Positions 25,124 through 34,093 of a stretch of DNA of 64,000 bases are shown here, piece by piece (position 1 is the first letter of the stretch; each line of letters opens with the position of its first letter). The notes under the pieces are model-generated. The model was given only the letters and a program-made list of their open reading frames with translations. It was not told the DNA's origin and ran no database searches. Made by a program: the position numbers and the translations under genes. Origin of the DNA: Lacrimispora xylanolytica (lineage in GTDB: Bacteria > Bacillota > Clostridia > Lachnospirales > Lachnospiraceae); the NCBI RefSeq assembly GCF_026723765.1, contig NZ_CP113524.1, positions 1,473,001 to 1,537,000 on the forward strand, in the 5' to 3' direction.

Positions 25124-25792
25124 ATGAATGTGACTCTTAATCGGGAAACCATGGATATCATATGGCTGACTATGAGGCTGGGGCTTGTTTCCACTTTTCT
25201 TTCTGCTCTTATTGGGATTCCCCTGGGACTTATATTAGAAAGCAGAGACTTTTACGGCAAGAGAATTATTTTAAGGATCAACCGGACGCTTATGGGATTT
25301 CCTCCAGTGGTGGTCGGCCTGATTGTCTACCTGCTATTCATGCGCAGAGGACCCTTTGGAGAGCTTTCCTTGTTGTTTTCTTTCCCTGCCATGGTCATAG
25401 CTCAGTTATTCATTATTACTCCCATTGTCAGCGGAATGGTGTGTACAGCAGCAAAGAATGTGGCATCGGAGATCCGTACATTTGCTACCAGCATGAATGC
25501 CAGCCGAAGCCAGACCTTTTTTTTGCTGATAAAGGAAATGAAGCACGATATTTATTTTACAATGGCGGCCTGCTTTGGGCGGTCCATTAGTGAAGTAGGT
25601 GCCGTTATGATCGTGGGAGGCAACATTCAGTATAAAACAAGAACCATGACCACTGCGATTTCTTTGATGAGGAACAAGGGGGATTACAGTGAGGCAATTA
25701 CCCTTGGAGTGGTTCTGTTACTTCTTTCATTTTGCATACAGACACTAATGGATACGTTAAAAAGGTACGAAAACAATGGTGAAAATTATTGA
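25124..25792 (+). CDS. tupB: Tungstate ABC transporter permease TupB
   Basis: 222 aa with five to six membrane segments and the binding-protein-dependent permease loop (EMKHDIYFTMAACFGRSISEVGAVMIVGGN, whose EAA-Gly region contacts the ATPase). It starts nine bases after tupA and overlaps tupC by 17 bases. Confidence 0.93.
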   Translation: MNVTLNRETMDIIWLTMRLGLVSTFLSALIGIPLGLILESRDFYGKRIILRINRTLMGFPPVVVGLIVYLLFMRRGPFGELSLLFSFPAMVIAQLFIITPIVSGMVCTAAKNVASEIRTFATSMNASRSQTFFLLIKEMKHDIYFTMAACFGRSISEVGAVMIVGGNIQYKTRTMTTAISLMRNKGDYSEAITLGVVLLLLSFCIQTLMDTLKRYENNGENY

Positions 25793-26444
25793 ATTGGAAA
25801 AAAGAATAGAAAGCTTTCAACTGGATATTAAGAGCCTGTTATTTCAGGAAAAAAAGATACATGGACTGATTGGCAGTAACGGAAGTGGAAAATCCACGTT
25901 GATAAAGCTCATCACCGGACTGATGAGACCGGATCAGGGAACAATTGATCTTGGCAGCCTAAGGAGTAAGGACATTACCTTTACTACCCAAAGACCCTAT
26001 ATGCTTCATGACACGGTTTATCATAATCTGATCTATCCTTTAAAAATAAGAAATCAGATTCCTGCAAAAGAAGTGATTGGAAAATGGCTTGATCTGTGCG
26101 GCCTTACAGGAAAAGAGGAGCAGTTTGCTCCCAGCCTTTCCAGTGGAGAACGCCAGAAGCTTTCCTTTGCCAGAGCTCTCATATTTAAACCGAAACTGGT
26201 TTTTATTGATGAGACCATGGCAAACATGGACCCAGATAGCATTCGAGCATTTGAACGCATTATTACAGACATTCAATCAGAAGACCCTATCACCTGGGTG
26301 ATTGTAAGTCACCAGCCCACTCATATCTACAATCTATGCCAGGAAGTTCATATGATGGAAGCCGGAAAGCTCCTCTTTTCGGGAACTCCAACGGAGACGG
26401 GATATTTTATGAGGGAAAGGCATGAAAAGCAATGGAGTTATTAA
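25776..26444 (+). CDS. tupC: Tungstate ABC transporter ATP-binding protein TupC
   Basis: 222 aa ATPase with Walker A GSNGSGKST, signature LSSGERQKL and Walker B LVFIDE. It powers TupB-mediated tungstate import. The gene overlaps tupB by 17 bases and moeA by 13, so the block is translationally compact. Confidence 0.93.
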   Translation: MVKIIELEKRIESFQLDIKSLLFQEKKIHGLIGSNGSGKSTLIKLITGLMRPDQGTIDLGSLRSKDITFTTQRPYMLHDTVYHNLIYPLKIRNQIPAKEVIGKWLDLCGLTGKEEQFAPSLSSGERQKLSFARALIFKPKLVFIDETMANMDPDSIRAFERIITDIQSEDPITWVIVSHQPTHIYNLCQEVHMMEAGKLLFSGTPTETGYFMRERHEKQWSY

Positions 26445-27661
26445 AGGTTCATACCTTAGAAGCTGCGAGAAAAAAACTGGTTAATGCCATGGAAGGGAAG
26501 GAACCTAAGAGCATACGGCTTAATCTCTTAAAATCGCTGGATCGCATACTGGCTCAGGATATTATGGCAGAAGAGCCAGTTCCAGCTTATCGCCGTTCCA
26601 TGGTTGATGGATATGCTGTAATATCAGGAGATACTGGGGGAGCCTCGGAGGGGCTTCCCGTACTGCTTAGGGTGGTTGGAGAGGTATCCATGGGAGGCTC
26701 GTCTGATTTCATTGTAAAAGCCGGAACCTGTGGATATGTGCCCACTGGAGGCATGATTCCTGAGGGAGCCGATGCCGTGGTCATGGAGGAATACTGTGAG
26801 TTGTTCGATGAAGATCACCTGGCAGTCTATGATTCCGTGGCTCATGGTAAGAATGTGGTCTCCCAGGGTGAGGATATCTGTCATGGTGAGGTGGTCATAA
26901 AAAAGGGAACCAAAATCCGTCCGCAGGAGATTGGTGTTATGGCTAGTCTTGGAGTTTTAGAGGTGATAGTATATGAGCCTTGGACCATAACCATTATCTC
27001 CACCGGAGACGAGCTGGTACACCCATCGCTCCAGCCGTTACCTGGAGAAATCAGAGATATTAATTCCTACGCCCTCAGTGCCAAGGCAGAAGCATACGGT
27101 CTTAAGGTGTTAAATGTTATGGTACTGAAAGACGATAAGGAACCTTTAAAAGAAAAGGTGCTGCAATCCATGAAGACCAGTGATCTGGTCATGATATCTG
27201 GTGGTAGCTCCAAAGGGAAAAAAGATGCCACCAGCCAGATCATTGATGAAGTGACAGGGGGAAATTCTCTCATTCATGGATTGGCGTTAAAACCGGGAAA
27301 GCCATCCATCTTTGGATTTGACCCGTCAACTGGTACTTTGGTCGTTGGCCTGCCGGGTCATCCGGTGGCTGCCATACTGGTATTTGAGCTTATGGTTGCT
27401 TGGCTTTATAAACATATGACCAATCAGAAAGAAGATCATTCCCTTTTTGCCCGAATGACCACCAACCTGGCCGGAGCGCCGGGCAGGGCCACCTGTCAGC
27501 TGGTAAGGCTTATAAAGAAGGAAGAGGAGTATTATGCAGAGCCTGTGCACGGAAAATCCGGCCTTATCAGTACTTTAACAAGAGCAGACGGCTATTTCAT
27601 CATGGGACAAAATCAGGAAGGAATAAAAAAAGAGCAGCGGGTGGAAGTATTTTATCTATGA
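26432..27661 (+). CDS. moeA: Molybdopterin molybdenumtransferase MoeA (metal insertion)
   Basis: 409 aa with the four-domain MoeA layout. The N-terminal RSMVDGYAV motif, the AVVMEEYCE stretch and the central MoCF-binding domain (STGDELV; ISGGSSKGKKDAT with its metal-site Asp) are followed by LPGHPVA and the C-terminal barrel. MoeA inserts Mo or W into adenylated pyranopterin. A second copy follows, as in several tungsten-using anaerobes, where different MoeA copies may serve different metals. Confidence 0.93.
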   Translation: MELLKVHTLEAARKKLVNAMEGKEPKSIRLNLLKSLDRILAQDIMAEEPVPAYRRSMVDGYAVISGDTGGASEGLPVLLRVVGEVSMGGSSDFIVKAGTCGYVPTGGMIPEGADAVVMEEYCELFDEDHLAVYDSVAHGKNVVSQGEDICHGEVVIKKGTKIRPQEIGVMASLGVLEVIVYEPWTITIISTGDELVHPSLQPLPGEIRDINSYALSAKAEAYGLKVLNVMVLKDDKEPLKEKVLQSMKTSDLVMISGGSSKGKKDATSQIIDEVTGGNSLIHGLALKPGKPSIFGFDPSTGTLVVGLPGHPVAAILVFELMVAWLYKHMTNQKEDHSLFARMTTNLAGAPGRATCQLVRLIKKEEEYYAEPVHGKSGLISTLTRADGYFIMGQNQEGIKKEQRVEVFYL

Positions 27662-27689
27662 CAGGAATCCCCATGGAAAGGCAGAGATT

Positions 27690-29600
27690 ATGGGTAAAAG
27701 GAATTTATACTTAAACAATACTCCGGTAGAAGAAGCTCGCATCATTTATGAGAATGCCTTGAAAAACCGGATCAAGATGGATTACGAAGAAATTCCAACG
27801 GAAGCAAGCTTAGGTCGAATAACGAAAGAAGCTGTTTTTGCATTATGTTCTTCTCCTCTGTTTAACGCAGCCGCCATGGATGGAATTGCTGTAATCGCCG
27901 AAAGGACAAAGGGAGCATCAGACCGGGAACCCTTGGAACTGAAAAAACAGGAGGATTTTATTATCGTGGATACCGGTGATCCTGTGAGATATCCATATGA
28001 TGCTGTGATTATGGCAGAAGACGTGATAGAGATGGATGACAGCTCCATAAAAATCTTGGAAGCAGCGGTACCATGGCAGCATATCAGACCAGTGGGAGAG
28101 GATATTGTTGCTGGAGAGATGCTTTTAGCCAGTATGCATAAAATCCGCCCCATTGACATCGGGGTTCTTTTTTCCGGAGGAATTACAAACGTTAAGGTGG
28201 TAAAACAACCAAAGGTTGCCATTTTCCCTACTGGTACGGAAATCATAGAACCTGGAGAAGCGCCAAAAGAAGGAGATATCATAGAATCCAATTCCAGAAT
28301 GTTTGAGGCAATGGTAGCCTCTTACGGTGGAATAGCAGAGCGTTTTTCTCCCATTGAAGATGATTACGATAAGATTAAAAATGCGGTATCCGGCGCTCTG
28401 GATTACTGCGATATGGTCATTGTAAACGCTGGCTCCAGCGCCGGAACAGAAGACTATACGGTACATGTTTTAAGGGAGCTGGGGGAAGTTTTGGTACACG
28501 GAGTTGCTATAAAGCCAGGAAAACCTGTTATACTTGCTGTAATAAAGAATAAGCCAGTCATCGGACTTCCCGGCTATCCGGTATCCGCCTACATTGGATT
28601 TGAAACCTTCGTAAAGCCAATTTTAGCCATGTTTACGGGAGAACACGGCTATGAAAGTAACAAAGTAAAAGCCGTACTCTCAAAGCGCCTCGTCTCTTCC
28701 TTAAAGCACAAGGAATACGTGAGAGTAAAGGTCGGTGAGGTGGATGGAAGATTGGTGGCATCCCCCCTTTCCAGAGGTGCAGGTGCGGCAATGAGTTTAG
28801 TACGTGCAGATGGCTTTTGCGTGATTGATCAGAACTGTGAGGGCATAGAAGCAGGAGAAGCTGTAAATGTGGAGCTGTACAGAAGCTTATCAGAGATCAG
28901 ACATACCCTGGTTTCCATTGGGAGCCATGATCTTATTCTTGATCTCATCGGAGATTTGATGTCCATTCACAATCCGGGAATTTATATGTCCAGCACTCAT
29001 GTAGGGAGCATGGCAGGTCTTATGGCCTTAAGGCGGGGAGAGGCACATATGGTTCCGGTTCATCTGTTGGATGAGGAATCCGGAGTATATAACATCCCTT
29101 ATTTGCTCCGGTTATTCAAAGAACCAATGGCACTTGTAAAAGGAGTCAAACGGATTCAGGGCCTGATGCTCCAAAAGGGCAATCCCTGTATGATAAAAGG
29201 AATAGAAGATTTGGCTGGTTGCCGTTATGTAAACCGACAAAGAGGGGCCGGGACCCGTGTGCTTTTTGATTACAGGTTGAAGCTTTCAGGCATGGATGCT
29301 TCTCTCATCTCTGGTTATGAAAGAGAAGCAGCCACCCATATGGCAGCAGCGGCCCTGGTGGCCAGCAACAGCGCGGATGCTGCCCTGGGAATATATGCGG
29401 CTGCAAATGCCATGGGACTGGAGTTTCTTCCGATCGGGGAAGAAGAGTATGATTTTGCAGTGCCGGTCGAATATTTAGACCTTCCTGAAATGCAATCCTT
29501 TCTTCAAGTATTGAAATCAAAAGAGCTTCACCATCGTATGGATGAGATCGGCGGGTATCAATATGATATGGCGGGTGAAATAATTTTTATTCATCAATGA
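27690..29600 (+). CDS. moeA: MoeA-type metal insertase fused to a periplasmic-binding-protein-like domain
   Basis: 636 aa. Residues ~1-405 are a second MoeA (AAMDGIAV; FPTGTEI; NAGSSAGTEDYT; GLPGYPVSAY). Residues ~410-636 form a PBP-like domain (IGSHDLILDLIGDL...MSSTHVGSMAGLMALRRGEAHM...RGAGTR). This fusion is known in clostridia and archaea, where the extra domain is thought to sense or bind the oxyanion or cofactor. No signal peptide, so cytoplasmic. The pair of MoeA proteins lies directly behind tupABC, fitting delivery of imported tungstate. Confidence 0.92.
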   Translation: MGKRNLYLNNTPVEEARIIYENALKNRIKMDYEEIPTEASLGRITKEAVFALCSSPLFNAAAMDGIAVIAERTKGASDREPLELKKQEDFIIVDTGDPVRYPYDAVIMAEDVIEMDDSSIKILEAAVPWQHIRPVGEDIVAGEMLLASMHKIRPIDIGVLFSGGITNVKVVKQPKVAIFPTGTEIIEPGEAPKEGDIIESNSRMFEAMVASYGGIAERFSPIEDDYDKIKNAVSGALDYCDMVIVNAGSSAGTEDYTVHVLRELGEVLVHGVAIKPGKPVILAVIKNKPVIGLPGYPVSAYIGFETFVKPILAMFTGEHGYESNKVKAVLSKRLVSSLKHKEYVRVKVGEVDGRLVASPLSRGAGAAMSLVRADGFCVIDQNCEGIEAGEAVNVELYRSLSEIRHTLVSIGSHDLILDLIGDLMSIHNPGIYMSSTHVGSMAGLMALRRGEAHMVPVHLLDEESGVYNIPYLLRLFKEPMALVKGVKRIQGLMLQKGNPCMIKGIEDLAGCRYVNRQRGAGTRVLFDYRLKLSGMDASLISGYEREAATHMAAAALVASNSADAALGIYAAANAMGLEFLPIGEEEYDFAVPVEYLDLPEMQSFLQVLKSKELHHRMDEIGGYQYDMAGEIIFIHQ

Positions 29601-29655
29601 AGTAAGCATCCAGATGCGCAAAGGAAGCAGTGGATAAGAAAGGAAGTCAGAGAAT

Positions 29656-30150
29656 ATGGAGAAAGAGACTGGTTTTACACATTTTGATTCCAATGGAAAC
29701 GCTGTCATGGTAGATGTGACACATAAAAAAGAAACCGTCAGGGAAGCAGTAGCAAAAGGAAGAATCAAGGTCAGCAAAGCCATCTATGAAGCAATTAAGA
29801 ATAAAAACATAGAAAAAGGTGATGTGCTGGGAATCGCCAGAGTAGCTGGAATCATGGGAGCCAAAAAGACCCCGGACCTGATTCCCCTGTGTCACATCCT
29901 TCCTATCACCAAAGCGTCAGTGGATTTTAATATGGATTCCTGGAGCAATGAGATTGAAGCCGTCTGTACCATAAAAACAACTGGAAAAACCGGTGTTGAA
30001 ATGGAAGCACTTTCCGGTGTGAGCATTGCTCTTTTGACCATTTACGATATGTGTAAGGCAATGGACAAAGAGATGGTAATTAAGGATATCTATCTGGAGC
30101 AGAAATCAGGCGGGAAAAGTGGGGATTTCTTATCAGATAGAAATAGATAA
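29656..30150 (+). CDS. moaC: Cyclic pyranopterin monophosphate synthase MoaC
   Basis: 164 aa with the MoaC motifs [35 protein letters not shown] and [11 protein letters not shown]...YDMCKA. It converts the MoaA product to cPMP. With moaA it covers the first two steps of pterin synthesis. MPT synthase (MoaD/MoaE) and MoeB-type genes are not in the window. Confidence 0.95.
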   Translation: MEKETGFTHFDSNGNAVMVDVTHKKETVREAVAKGRIKVSKAIYEAIKNKNIEKGDVLGIARVAGIMGAKKTPDLIPLCHILPITKASVDFNMDSWSNEIEAVCTIKTTGKTGVEMEALSGVSIALLTIYDMCKAMDKEMVIKDIYLEQKSGGKSGDFLSDRNR

Positions 30151-30172
30151 ATGACTTTGATTGAGGAGAGCT

Positions 30173-31105
30173 ATGGGAATAGTAAAGGCAGTTTGTATCA
30201 GTGAAAATCGGGGAACCCAAAAGGTAAATGTGAAAACAGCTGAATTTGCCATGAACTATGGGATAGTAGGAGACGCCCATGGAGGGGACTGGCATCGCCA
30301 GGTAAGTCTTCTGTCTAATGAAAAGATTGAGGCATTTCAGAGAGAGGGCGCGGATGTGCTCCCCGGTGCTTTTGGAGAAAATTTGATTGTGGAAGGCTTT
30401 GATTTCAGTTCCATTCCAATAGGTACCAGATTTCAGTGCAAGGATGTAATCTTGCAGCTGACACAGCATGGCAAACAATGCCATTCCCATTGTCAGATCT
30501 ATTATAAAATGGGTAAATGTATCATGCCCACAGAGGGAACGTTTGCAGAAGTTATAAAGGGAGGGATCATTTCTGTGGGAGATGAGCTGATTCAGCTTAA
30601 GGACCGGGATGACAGATTAACAGCTGCCGTTATAACCCTCAGTGATTCTGGTTTTGCTGGACAACGGGAAGACAGGAGCGGATTGCTGCTAAAAGAGCTA
30701 TTAGAAGAAAAAGGCTACCGTATGGTGGAATCCTTGCTGCTTCCCGATGAGCAAAGCCAGATTGAGGAAGAACTGATCAGACTTTCCGATCAAAGAGACG
30801 TGAATCTAATCGTAACAACCGGCGGAACCGGATTCTCACCAAGAGACTGTACACCAGAGGCAACTCTTGCGGTAGCCACCAGAAATGCTCCCGGAATTTC
30901 GGAGGCCATAAGACTATACAGCATGGCAATCACAAAGAGAGCCATGCTCAGCCGTGGAGTCAGTGTAATTCGGGGGAAGACATTAATTGTAAATCTTCCC
31001 GGAAGCCCTAAAGCGGTAAAAGAAAGTATGGATTGTATTGTAGATCAGTTACCCCATGGACTGAATGTGTTATTAGGCAGGGTATCGAATTGCGCAAGGC
31101 CATGA
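30173..31105 (+). CDS. MOSC domain - MogA/MoaB fusion protein
   Basis: 310 aa. Residues ~1-145 form a MOSC domain (GDAHGGDWHRQVSLLS; PGAFGENLIVEG; GKQCHSHCQIY with the Cys region), and residues ~150-310 a MogA/MoaB adenylyltransferase domain (TLSDSGFAGQREDRSG; TTGGTGFSPRDCTPEAT; NLPGSPKAV). MogA adenylates molybdopterin before MoeA inserts metal; MOSC domains handle sulfur or cofactor. ATG 30173 follows GAGGAG at four bases; an in-frame TTG at 30161 overlaps that site. Last gene of the long unit. Confidence 0.9.
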   Translation: MGIVKAVCISENRGTQKVNVKTAEFAMNYGIVGDAHGGDWHRQVSLLSNEKIEAFQREGADVLPGAFGENLIVEGFDFSSIPIGTRFQCKDVILQLTQHGKQCHSHCQIYYKMGKCIMPTEGTFAEVIKGGIISVGDELIQLKDRDDRLTAAVITLSDSGFAGQREDRSGLLLKELLEEKGYRMVESLLLPDEQSQIEEELIRLSDQRDVNLIVTTGGTGFSPRDCTPEATLAVATRNAPGISEAIRLYSMAITKRAMLSRGVSVIRGKTLIVNLPGSPKAVKESMDCIVDQLPHGLNVLLGRVSNCARP

Positions 31106-31175
31106 AGCTGATTTGGTAGTTTCTCAATATATGAAACCCCGATAATAAATTTCAGATGAGATTAATAAAGTTAAA

Positions 31176-31211
31176 GCAGAGAGTCTTTTAAAACAAAGCT
31201 CTCTGTTTTTT
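31176..31211 (+). terminator. Rho-independent terminator closing the ~30.6-kb unit
   Basis: CAGAGAG (31177-31183) pairs with CTCTCTG (31199-31205), followed by six T. It lies 70 bases after the MOSC-Mog stop and is the first clear terminator I see after the start of the AOR gene. Confidence 0.8.
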
Positions 31212-31344
31212 CATATGGTGATTTCCTTTTGCTTTTTAGCAATTATGGAATGTTCCGGTAAATTATGATAGAATAATCCATAAGAGAATAGAAACAGGGG
31301 AAGTTTTATTCGCTAACATACAAGTACAAAGGAAGAGGTGCATA

Positions 31345-32190
31345 ATGATGAACTATAATGATATTAAGCCAATCATAGAAGAATTGAAAGTAAGGACTAA
31401 AAAGGAAGCATTTTCTATTAAAATCTGCAATGATAGGGTGCCAGATTTGCGGGACAGTAAGTTAGGCGGAATTCCGTATTGGGATATAGAAAAAGAATAT
31501 CCCGTAGATTCCCAGGGAAAGAAGCTCATGTTATTAGCTCAGATAAATCTGGAACAATATGACTTTGGGCAACGGCTGCCTGGTAAAGGTATGCTGCAGT
31601 TCTTTACTGGACTTGATGATGTTTTTGGTATGGATTTTGATGAGCAGGACAAACCGGATACGTTTCGAGTAATATATCATGAAACAATAAATGATACCAT
31701 AACAAAAGAAGCTGTTATGAGCCTTGGAGTTCCAACGAATCTGGAAGAGATTTTAGAGGAATATACACCGGTCACCAAGGAGTATGCCTTGGAGTTTACA
31801 AAAAAAGAAGTATACTTAGGGGAATGTGATTACCGGTTTGAACCTTTATTCCGTGAGATTGCGAAAGAAATAGGGATTGACCTCCAGGAAGAAGAAAACC
31901 TTTATAATTTAATGGATGATGAAGTATATGAGCAAATGATTGAGGAACTTTCCAATACAGGTCACTGGCTGTTAGGCTATCCATTCTTCACACAGACCGA
32001 CCCCAGACAGTATAATGAGAAATACAGCTATTACGATACTGTGCTGTTTCAATTGGATTCTGATTATGACAAGGAAAATGGCGACCTGGTGTTATGGGGA
32101 GATTGCGGTGTAGGTAATTTCTTTATCAACAGTGAAGATTTAAAGAATAGAAAGTTTGATAAAATTCTTTATAACTGGGATTGTTGTTAA
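31345..32190 (+). CDS. DUF1963 (YwqG-like) protein
   Basis: 281 aa. The pattern DSKLGGIPYWD near residue 32, LLAQINLEQ and the C-terminal LLGYPFFTQTDPR...LFQLDSDY...WGDCGVGNFFI match the DUF1963/YwqG family, whose function is not known. It stands alone behind the terminator of the large unit, with its own AGAGG site before ATG 31345. Confidence 0.85.
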   Translation: MMNYNDIKPIIEELKVRTKKEAFSIKICNDRVPDLRDSKLGGIPYWDIEKEYPVDSQGKKLMLLAQINLEQYDFGQRLPGKGMLQFFTGLDDVFGMDFDEQDKPDTFRVIYHETINDTITKEAVMSLGVPTNLEEILEEYTPVTKEYALEFTKKEVYLGECDYRFEPLFREIAKEIGIDLQEEENLYNLMDDEVYEQMIEELSNTGHWLLGYPFFTQTDPRQYNEKYSYYDTVLFQLDSDYDKENGDLVLWGDCGVGNFFINSEDLKNRKFDKILYNWDCC

Positions 32191-32225
32191 GAAAGAAGAA
32201 AACGGTAAATTAGAAAGAGGTTTCT

Positions 32226-32678
32226 ATGAAACACATTGCAATCTTATCGGATACTCATGGTTTGCTGCGAGAGGAAGTCAGGGCTCATTTGTCAGTCGCT
32301 GATTGTATCATTCATGCCGGTGATATAGATAATTCCCTCATCTATCATGAGATGGAGCGGCTTGGGGAAATCTATGTAGTTCGTGGTAATAACGATAAGA
32401 ATTGGGCAGAAAATCTGCCTGAAAGCATTACAGTCACGATAGAAGGCGTATGTTTTTTTATCGTTCATAACAAAAAGGATGTCCCGGAGGACCTGTCAAA
32501 TATAGATGTGGTGATTTATGGACATTCTCATAAGTATTCTCAGGAAATGATTGATGGTGTGCTGTTCTTAAATCCAGGCAGCTGTGGAAAGCGGCGTTTT
32601 GATTTAGAGCTTACCATGTGTGGTATGACAGTAAACGCGGGGCAATATCAGTTTGAAAAGATAAGTATTTCGTATTAA
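32226..32678 (+). CDS. YfcE/MJ0936-type metallophosphoesterase
   Basis: 150 aa calcineurin-like phosphodiesterase with the metal-binding motifs SDTHG, HAGDID, GNND and YGHSHKY, and the closing NPGSCGKRR. It probably hydrolyses small phosphodiesters with Mn or Ni. It follows the DUF1963 gene by 35 bases. Confidence 0.93.
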   Translation: MKHIAILSDTHGLLREEVRAHLSVADCIIHAGDIDNSLIYHEMERLGEIYVVRGNNDKNWAENLPESITVTIEGVCFFIVHNKKDVPEDLSNIDVVIYGHSHKYSQEMIDGVLFLNPGSCGKRRFDLELTMCGMTVNAGQYQFEKISISY

Positions 32679-32750
32679 ATGATGTTGTTTGAATATTACA
32701 GACGTGTATGAAAAAATAGATATAAATGACAGAATGAAAGGAACGATAGA

Positions 32751-32951
32751 ATGGACGGAACCGTAAGAAAAGAGATTAAAATCGGTGACCGGGTGATGGT
32801 CGTACAAAAGCAGGACCAGAGAACCGGAAAATTAACAGAAGGTGTAGTACAGAGAATATTAACCAATTCCCCCAATCACCCAAGAGGCATTAAGGTGATG
32901 TTAGAAGGGGGAATTGTAGGCAGAGTACAGAGTGGAGTGAATGATAAATAA
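32751..32951 (+). CDS. YwbE family small protein
   Basis: 66 aa matching the YwbE family (KIGDRVMVVQKQDQRTGKLTEG...HPRGIKVMLEGGIVGRVQ). The function is unknown; it reads as a small SH3-like barrel. Good AAAGGA site upstream. Confidence 0.9.
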   Translation: MDGTVRKEIKIGDRVMVVQKQDQRTGKLTEGVVQRILTNSPNHPRGIKVMLEGGIVGRVQSGVNDK

Positions 32952-32975
32952 ATACAATTATAAACAGATAAAACA

Positions 32976-33016
32976 AAGGAATCAGGTTGAATAAATCTTG
33001 ATTCCTTATTCTATTT
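32976..33016 (+). terminator. Probable terminator after ywbE
   Basis: An 11-bp stem with one G-T pair (32976-32986 with 32997-33007) followed by a weak T-rich tail (ATTCTATTT). It marks the boundary between ordinary genes and the A+T-rich agr/RiPP island. Confidence 0.55.
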
Positions 33017-33181
33017 ATTGAAATATTAAGAAGTAGTGTTTCTCAATAAAAATTGAAATTTATTATTTATTGGCTCATACAAATTGAATAGATTCTATGG
33101 TAAAATATTTACAGTTACACTCTTCAAATATCTTATATACGCGATAGCGTAAAATGAAAAACAGAAAGGATTGGTAAACAT

Positions 33182-33319
33182 ATGAAATCTACCACTGCAT
33201 CTGCCTCCGGATTTTTATTAAGGATCGGAGGAAAGCTTCGTAAATGCAAATATCTTTACGATAATGAGCAGTTAATTAAGTACGCAGCAAATCTTTACAA
33301 AAAAAATAAAATAGTATAA
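33182..33319 (+). CDS. Small basic peptide of unknown function upstream of the agr-like regulators
   Basis: 45 aa from ATG 33182 with AGAAAGGA eleven bases upstream. It starts MKSTTASASGFLLRIGGKLR, has one Cys (C22) and a Lys-rich tail ending KKNKIV. It has no classical signal peptide and no AgrD-like motif. It sits 21 bases ahead of the LytTR regulator in what looks like the same transcript. It might be a second signal or an effector peptide, but no family is recognised. An ACGC-GATA-GCGT hairpin at 33139-33150 lies in the leader. Confidence 0.5.
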   Translation: MKSTTASASGFLLRIGGKLRKCKYLYDNEQLIKYAANLYKKNKIV

Positions 33320-33340
33320 ACAAAGTAAGGAGGGGGGGAA

Positions 33341-34093
33341 ATGCTGCTTAATTTAGCCTTTTGCGATGATGATAAAGCCTTTCTAGCAAAGCTTATACCT
33401 GAAGTAGAGACTATATTCAGATGTTTAAAAGTTGAGATCCAAAGTTATTCATTTGAAAAAGGAGATGATTTAATTGCTGCTTTTTCAAAATATCAGCCTT
33501 ATTATGATGTGATATTTTTAGATATTGATATGCCCTATAAAGATGGAAAAGAGGTTGCGAAAGAATTACGAATACTTGATAAGAGGTTCAAATTAGTTTT
33601 TGTTACAGCCTATCAGCGGGAAGCATTGAATACATTTCAATACGATGTCATTGGGTTTTTGCCTAAAATGTCCATGAAAGAACGTTTACCCGAAGTAATT
33701 AAAAGAGTTACGAAGCGAATAAGTGAGGACAATCCTCGCATGCAAATATTTAAGGTCATAAAAACAGTGGCGAATAAAGGCGTTATGGATATTAAGGTAC
33801 CACTGGATGACATTATGTATTTTGAATGTATCAACCGTCAGGTGTACCTATTTACGAAACGTGAGACCTTTAATCTTTACCGCTACCAGTTTTATGAAAT
33901 TGTTTGTAAATTCACTCCTCTTTACTTCGTGGATATTCATAGAACCTGTCTCGTAAATTTAAAATACATTTTTTCAATTGATGAAACGGAAGTTCGTTTG
34001 GACAATGGTATTCGATTACCATTAAGTCGGCGAAAGAGACAAAATATTTTTGATAAATTCTCAGAGATGATAGTTGGAGACCATATGGAATGA
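33341..34093 (+). CDS. LytTR-family response regulator (AgrA-like)
   Basis: 250 aa. The receiver domain has the acidic CDDD pocket, phosphoacceptor D61 in FLDIDMP, and the conserved Thr and Lys (FVTAY; FLPK). A LytTR DNA-binding domain (IMYFECINRQVYLFT...FVDIHRTCLVNLKYI) follows. A strong GGAGGGGGG site precedes ATG 33341. It overlaps the kinase gene by four bases and would control genes of the island in response to the AgrD-type peptide. Confidence 0.92.
   Translation: MLLNLAFCDDDKAFLAKLIPEVETIFRCLKVEIQSYSFEKGDDLIAAFSKYQPYYDVIFLDIDMPYKDGKEVAKELRILDKRFKLVFVTAYQREALNTFQYDVIGFLPKMSMKERLPEVIKRVTKRISEDNPRMQIFKVIKTVANKGVMDIKVPLDDIMYFECINRQVYLFTKRETFNLYRYQFYEIVCKFTPLYFVDIHRTCLVNLKYIFSIDETEVRLDNGIRLPLSRRKRQNIFDKFSEMIVGDHME

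Noticed and set aside
31106-31344. Possible promoter TATGAT / TAGAAT near 31265-31275 for the DUF1963 gene
   Set aside because: No convincing -35 at a proper distance, so I did not list it.
33098-33118. Extended -10 (TGG TAAAAT) and ACAGTTACA LytTR-like half-site before the 45-aa peptide gene
   Set aside because: Only single weak elements, no second repeat and no good -35; suggestive but not enough.
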